Origin: UBA1413 sp964567485
GTDB lineage: Bacteria; Bacteroidota; Bacteroidia; Bacteroidales; Prolixibacteraceae
Length of the DNA: 10,397 nucleotides
Assembly: GCA_964567485.1 (NCBI GenBank)
Contig: CAZMMX010000074.1
Coordinates: 1-10,397, forward strand
Direction: 5' to 3'
Shown here: positions 7,425-10,397 of the stretch, piece after piece
How the letters are laid out: every line of letters begins with the position of its first letter
Position numbering within the stretch: position 1 is the first letter of the stretch
Program-made: the position numbers and the translations under genes
Notes under the pieces: model-generated
What the model saw: the letters and a program-made list of their open reading frames with translations, nothing else
Told to the model about the DNA's origin: nothing
The model's database searches: none

Positions 7425-7562
7425 GTCAGCCGGAGGCTGTTGCTCACCACGCTTACACTGCTTAAGGCCATCGCAGCACCAGCCTGGCGATGATGTCAGC
7501 ATGGTTCCCACACTTACTGCACAGGCGGCACAGCTCAATTCTGGGGGATAAGTAATCCCCGC
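7421..7562 (-). pseudogene. copA: Relic of a copper-translocating P-type ATPase gene, internally deleted
   Basis: Two short pieces of a CopA-like protein lie next to each other in different frames. The frame covering 7562-7482 reads ITYPPE then LSCAACAVSVGTMLTSSPG, the CxxC metal-binding start of an N-terminal HMA domain. The frame covering 7483-7421 reads AGAAMALSSVSVVSNSLRL and stops at TGA 7423-7421, the characteristic C-terminal end of Cu(I)-type P1B ATPases (usually near 700-800 aa). Everything between, including the membrane helices, the CPC site and the DKTGT phosphorylation site, is missing. The join lies around 7480-7495. No ATG precedes the first piece in frame (TAA at 7565-7563). 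The downstream HMA gene keeps its ATGA overlap. The identity rests on motif recognition; the internal deletion is inferred from the missing sequence. Confidence 0.75.
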
Positions 7563-7708
7563 TTATTGTTGACCTTTACCCGACGCGAATCAATGCCCCT
7601 GATGAGTGCATATGTCTGGGTTACGATCAGGGCATTGTGTTCGTTGTCAAACCCTTCGAGCGGAATTATGGATAGTAGAGGGTGAAAACCCGGGTTTTCA
7701 ATATCTTT
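7535..7708 (-). pseudogene. Orphan coding-like fragment, unrecognised
   Basis: A minus-strand frame is open for 57 codons between TGA at 7711-7709 and TGA at 7537-7535 and has no ATG. It reads protein-like, for example NPGFHPLLSIIPLEGFDNEH and ALIVTQTYALIRGIDSRRV, followed by KVNNKRGLLIPQN. Its 3' end overlaps the copA relic in another frame. I could not assign a family. Its position between the esterase stop (7728) and the copA relic suggests a truncated gene left by the same rearrangement, but a fortuitous open frame cannot be excluded. Confidence 0.35.
7544..7560. repeat. Perfect 6-bp inverted repeat near the copA relic start
   Basis: GGGGAT, a 5-nt loop (AAGTA), then ATCCCC. It falls exactly where the orphan fragment and the copA relic overlap. 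It has no following T-run on either strand, so it is not a typical intrinsic terminator. Confidence 0.5.
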
Positions 7709-7727
7709 TCATGGTAACTCAACCTGG

Positions 7728-8864
7728 TCACAGTTGCACGATCATTTTTCGGGTCATCACGAACCGGTCGGCCCTGAGGGTATAAAAGTAAAGCCCTCCA
7801 CTCAAACCTTCGGTATGGAATTCCACAGTATGCCTGCCCGGTGGGAAGAGCTTCCCTGCCAACTCCGCCATTTCTATTCCATTGACATCGTAGACCTTCA
7901 AAGAAACGAAGGTGCTTTCAGGAAGGTCAAAGGGCAGGGTGGTCGTTTTATTGAAGGGATTGGGATAGTTTTCTCCCAGGGTATATCCGGCAGCGCTGCC
8001 AGGGTGGGGCATCGTCCCCGTGGTCAGGGGATATCCCAACAGCGAGAGCATTTTCGTACCGTAACGTTTTCCCAGTTCCCGGTAACCTGCCGAATTAAAA
8101 TGGATATTATCGGAAGCATCAGCACACCCTTTGGAGGAGATCACATGGGCCGTGGGAATCGTTTTGGGGAGCTTGGCGATGATGGCATTCATGCTGGCAC
8201 AGAGGCCTCCCTGGTCGGCATGAACGACTTCCCCGGCAAGCAGGGGCACGGAGTCGGCAATCAGGTTGAGGTCTTTCAGCAGGTGGTCATAAATGACCTT
8301 TACCTTGTTAGGCCACTGGGTGTCGCCCGTGTTGGATTCTCCCTGATGAAGCAGAATCCCTTTGATGACGCCGCTTTGCTGGGCCAGCTTACCCATTTCC
8401 ACAAGACGCCCGTAGGGGGTGCCCCCATATTCACTGATGATGCTTTTCATCCAGGATTCCACCGTCGAGGCATAGGACTGGTATTTTTCCTTGTCGTACA
8501 ACTCAATTTTACATCCTGCCACGGAAACATTGACCACCCCAATCTTAATGCTGTCGGGAAGATGGTCGGTGAGTGTCCGCCCGAAATAATCGGCAGGAGA
8601 AAGTTTTGAGTAACAACGGCAGAGCGGTGGTACGGCTGTATACCATCTCTCTTTACTCCTTCCCAGATTTGAGCAGTTGACAGCTTCCAGCACCCTGAAG
8701 CGACTGTTGACCGACTTATCCTGTGCCTCAATGGTTCCCTGCCCCTCCATGTTGGATTGCCCGAAACAGAGAAAAATATAAAAATTGGGATCCCGGGAAC
8801 TGGCATCATGGGTGGAGAGCAGAAGCCCGAGAAAGGCTAGTAATATGGATGCTATGCGGTACAT
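7728..8864 (-). CDS. T9SS-secreted SGNH/sialate O-acetylesterase-family carbohydrate esterase
   Basis: The protein is 378 aa from the ATG at 8864, chosen because it gives a signal peptide (MYRIASILLAFLGLLLSTHD); an upstream in-frame start at 8972 would add a non-signal extension. The catalytic block is FLCFGQSNMEGQG with Ser37 as nucleophile (GQSNM). HQGESN at 173-178 is the second family block, and DNIHFNSAGY supplies Asp252 and His255. This pattern matches the SASA/DUF303 carbohydrate esterases, which remove acetyl groups from sugars or xylan; the exact substrate is unknown. Residues ~290-378 are a type A T9SS C-terminal domain (YTLGENYPNPFN, VSLKVYDVNG, GLSGGLYFYTL, ending KMIVQL), so the enzyme should cross the outer membrane by T9SS and become secreted or surface-bound. 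It is monocistronic as far as seen; the downstream region is degenerate. Confidence 0.92.
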   Translation of the reverse strand: MYRIASILLAFLGLLLSTHDASSRDPNFYIFLCFGQSNMEGQGTIEAQDKSVNSRFRVLEAVNCSNLGRSKERWYTAVPPLCRCYSKLSPADYFGRTLTDHLPDSIKIGVVNVSVAGCKIELYDKEKYQSYASTVESWMKSIISEYGGTPYGRLVEMGKLAQQSGVIKGILLHQGESNTGDTQWPNKVKVIYDHLLKDLNLIADSVPLLAGEVVHADQGGLCASMNAIIAKLPKTIPTAHVISSKGCADASDNIHFNSAGYRELGKRYGTKMLSLLGYPLTTGTMPHPGSAAGYTLGENYPNPFNKTTTLPFDLPESTFVSLKVYDVNGIEMAELAGKLFPPGRHTVEFHTEGLSGGLYFYTLRADRFVMTRKMIVQL

Positions 8865-9022
8865 TTTTTGATCGGTGTCATAAATGGGAAATTGCTCCCC
8901 GCAAGATAACTCATCGCGACCGAATAAAAAAAGAATGCGCCTCTGAAATGGTCGCACACCTGCCGGGAACAAAGGCTAAAACCGCCTTTGGTAAGGGATC
9001 CGGTGGAAAACAGGTAAAACGG

Positions 9023-9052
9023 AAAAGGGGTCTCATTTCTGAAACCCCTTTT
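9023..9052 (-). terminator. Possible intrinsic terminator
   Basis: A perfect 9-bp inverted repeat (AAAAGGGGT at 9023-9031, ACCCCTTTT at 9044-9052) with a 12-nt loop. On the minus strand the second arm is CCCCTTTT followed by CCGTTTTAC, giving a broken U-tract. It would stop minus-strand transcripts coming from the regulator side before the esterase gene. On the plus strand it is followed by GACC, and no plus-strand gene precedes it nearby. Confidence 0.45.
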
Positions 9053-9123
9053 GACCTTGCACTTTTTCGGTTAAGGGTAAATTCCAGGGGATTTATATGG
9101 TTTTGATACCTGTCTCATAAAAT

Positions 9124-9180
9124 GCCAGTAAGCCGGGATTCTTCGGGACTCTGCTTAACTGAATCCCCGTACTTACTGGC
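9124..9180. repeat. Large 57-nt imperfect inverted repeat (hairpin)
   Basis: GCCAGTAAG at 9124-9132 pairs perfectly with CTTACTGGC at 9172-9180. Inside it GGGATTC at 9135-9141 pairs with GAATCCC at 9161-9167. The two stems are separated by small internal loops (CC against CGTA), and the terminal loop is 19 nt. There is no T-run after either arm. It may be an RNA element, a REP-type palindrome or the end of a lost mobile element. Confidence 0.6.
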
Positions 9181-9391
9181 AGGGAACCTTTGGTTAGAGT
9201 GGTGTAAATATCTTTGATCATCTCATTAAAGGAAGAGGCAAACATCAAGCCAACAGGGAGTCGGGGGAACATAGCGCAGTCAGCCAGTGTGATAGAGATC
9301 CAGCGCAACAGAATTGCCCGATCATTATGATGTGGGTTTATCAAATTGATAGTTACCCGGGATAACCATAAAGGTTGGGAGGGGTACCGTG

Positions 9392-10397
9392 TTATTTCTG
9401 TTCCTTGAGCATCCTGTAGATCGTGGCCACCCCTATGTCGAGCTTATGTGCTACCAGCTTGATATCGTTATTGTACTTCTCGAGGTACTTTTTTACGATA
9501 TGAATATCGTACTCCCGCAGGGTCATTTCCTTATCGGAGCGTTCATTCATCAGAACTTCGTTGCCCAGAATGATATTCTCTCCGTTGATGGCATCATCTA
9601 AGGAAAGCGCAACGGCCAGTTCGATGACCGATTTCAATTCCCTGATATTTCCGGGGAAGGCATAGTTCAGAAGTTTGTCGGCAGCTGCCTTGGTCAAAGA
9701 TTTCTCGGGGAGGTTGTTTTCGGCACAGAATTCTTTGATGAAGTGCCTCGACAACAGGATGATATCGTTTCCTCTTTCCCGCAGGGGCGGAAGCTCGATC
9801 TGCAACCCGTAAAGGCGGTAGTAGAGATCTTGTCGGAATCGCCCGCTCAAGACGGCCTCCTGCAGGTTAAGGTTGGTGGCCGCAATGATGCGGCAGTCGG
9901 TTTTTACCGGTTTGTTGCTGCCCACCCTGACAATCTCTTTTTCCTGCAATGCCCGTAATAGCTTGGCTTGAAGGGTGATATCCATTTCAGCGATCTCATC
10001 CAGGAAAAGGGTCCCTCCTGTAGCTTCCTCGAATTTCCCTATCCTCCGGAAATGGGCCCCTGTGAAGGCTCCCTTCTCATGACCGAAAAGTTCACTTTCC
10101 GTCAGTTCCCTCGGAATCGCCGCCATATTTACGGCCACAAAAGGTTTTGCCGCCCTTTTAGAGTTGTAGTGAATGGCCTTTGCCACCACCTCCTTGCCGG
10201 TGCCGGTTTCCCCGGTAAGCGTCACCGAAATGTTGGTACGCACCGCGTTTTCAATGAACCCAAAGATCTTTTTGGTGGCCTCACTACTGCCAATGATGGT
10301 ATTCTGGTAACTGTATTTCTTCTGTACTTCATTTCTTAACGACACGATTTCACGTTTCAGATGAACCCCCTTCCTGATATTCTGGATGGTATTCAAC
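9392..10397 (-). CDS. Sigma-54-dependent transcriptional activator (AAA+ and Fis-type HTH), N-terminus cut by window edge
   Basis: At least 334 residues are visible; the frame is still open at the right edge and the first visible in-frame TTG is not a credible start. The visible part begins with a coiled-coil-like linker (HLKREIVSLRNEVQKKY), typical after a response-regulator receiver domain, which is likely to lie outside the window. The AAA+ domain has Walker A GETGTGKE (about 62-69 of the visible part), the sigma-54-contacting GAFTGA loop (109-114), Walker B GGTLFLDEI (127-135), and the FRQDLYYRL and PGNIREL segments. The last ~35 residues (YLEKYNNDIKLVAHKLDIG, then VATIYRMLKEQK) form the Fis-type DNA-binding helix-turn-helix. 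It binds enhancer-like sites and uses ATP to open sigma-54 RNA polymerase promoters. The targets and any partner kinase are not visible. All key residues seem present. Confidence 0.95.
   Translation of the reverse strand, partial: LNTIQNIRKGVHLKREIVSLRNEVQKKYSYQNTIIGSSEATKKIFGFIENAVRTNISVTLTGETGTGKEVVAKAIHYNSKRAAKPFVAVNMAAIPRELTESELFGHEKGAFTGAHFRRIGKFEEATGGTLFLDEIAEMDITLQAKLLRALQEKEIVRVGSNKPVKTDCRIIAATNLNLQEAVLSGRFRQDLYYRLYGLQIELPPLRERGNDIILLSRHFIKEFCAENNLPEKSLTKAAADKLLNYAFPGNIRELKSVIELAVALSLDDAINGENIILGNEVLMNERSDKEMTLREYDIHIVKKYLEKYNNDIKLVAHKLDIGVATIYRMLKEQK

Larger units (their letters stand above)
8865..9391. other. Gene-poor region with two hairpins and one doubtful small ORF
   Basis: This 527-nt region lies between the esterase start and the sigma-54 regulator stop. 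It contains two inverted repeats (listed separately). On the minus strand 9344-9093 there is an 83-codon frame with a TTG start, containing LPVGLMFASSFNEMIKDIYT and YETGIKTI; it was not recognised and has no ATG near its start. The promoter of the esterase presumably lies between about 8865 and 8960, but no convincing -7/-33 pair was found. No tRNA or IS ends were recognised. Confidence 0.5.

Noticed and set aside
7425..7538. TTG-started N-terminal extension of the HMA protein (two CxxC motifs)
   Set aside because: The extension reads the copA relic: first part in the ATPase N-terminal frame, then out of frame over the ATPase C-terminus. The ATG at 7424 with the ATGA overlap is a better start.
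7734..8609. Long plus-strand open frame (291 codons) opposite the T9SS esterase
   Set aside because: It is antisense to a well-supported gene with catalytic blocks and a sorting domain; the translation is rich in Gly/Arg/His with no family-like motifs.
1631..8864. A canonical polysaccharide utilization locus
   Set aside because: The esterase, hydrolase, DUF1593 and BACON-like genes fit the theme, but there is no SusC/SusD pair and no glycoside hydrolase or polysaccharide lyase, and the genes are on different strands in separate units.
9124..9180. Integron attC site
   Set aside because: The length and symmetry are suggestive, but there are no GTTRRRY / RYYYAAC core sites at the ends and no cassette-like context or integrase.
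9352..9366. GTTACCCGGGATAAC near-palindrome after the sigma-54 regulator
   Set aside because: It is only a 7-bp imperfect dyad with essentially no loop and no U-tract, so it was not called as a terminator or operator.
10394..10396. TTG at 10396 as the start of the sigma-54 activator
   Set aside because: The reading frame is still open at the window edge and the visible N-terminus is a linker, so the true start lies outside.
1..10397. CRISPR array, tRNA, rRNA or complete insertion sequence
   Set aside because: I found no regularly spaced repeats, cloverleaf-like genes or transposase with terminal inverted repeats while reading both strands.

Overview
The window looks like a chromosomal segment of a member of the Bacteroidota. 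The evidence is a type IX secretion (T9SS) C-terminal sorting domain on one secreted esterase, a BACON-like Ig-fold lipoprotein, a Sde182/DUF1593 secreted protein, start codons without strong Shine-Dalgarno sequences, and TAnnTTTG-like promoter candidates. Most of the window has mid-range G+C. The first gene (to about 1457) is visibly much richer in A+T and looks acquired.

Layout from left to right. Positions 1-90 hold the tail of an unrecognised plus-strand gene. Positions 111-1457 hold an AT-rich secreted protein with an HExxH zinc-metallopeptidase motif. Three minus-strand genes follow: a secreted nucleoside-hydrolase-fold protein of the Sde182/DUF1593 family (1631-3022), then a surface lipoprotein with Ig-like/BACON-like domains and a predicted beta-propeller (3251-4996) lying 19 nt downstream of an outer-membrane beta-barrel gene (5016-5981). 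The last two probably form an operon. A 323-nt spacer leads to a plus-strand secreted alpha/beta hydrolase (6305-7192). Converging on it with only 4 nt between stops is a small heavy-metal-associated (HMA) protein (7197-7424). Upstream of the HMA gene are the collapsed remains of a copper P-type ATPase gene (7421-7562) and a further orphan coding-like fragment (7535-7708). Next comes a T9SS-exported SGNH/sialate-O-acetylesterase-like enzyme (7728-8864), then a 527-nt region with two inverted repeats and one doubtful small ORF, and last a sigma-54-dependent activator (9392 to the right edge) whose N-terminus lies outside the window.

Functionally, the centre of the window is a set of exported or envelope proteins: two esterase/hydrolase-type enzymes, the Sde182-like protein, and the barrel/lipoprotein pair. 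These families are often found in polysaccharide-degrading Bacteroidota, but there is no SusC/SusD pair and no glycosidase here, so a shared pathway is not demonstrated. The clearest unusual feature is the copA relic. The start of the first HMA domain is joined almost directly to the last ~20 codons of the ATPase, in a different frame, while the downstream chaperone-like gene keeps its ATGA overlap with the relic's stop codon. I see no CRISPR array, tRNA, rRNA or intact insertion sequence.
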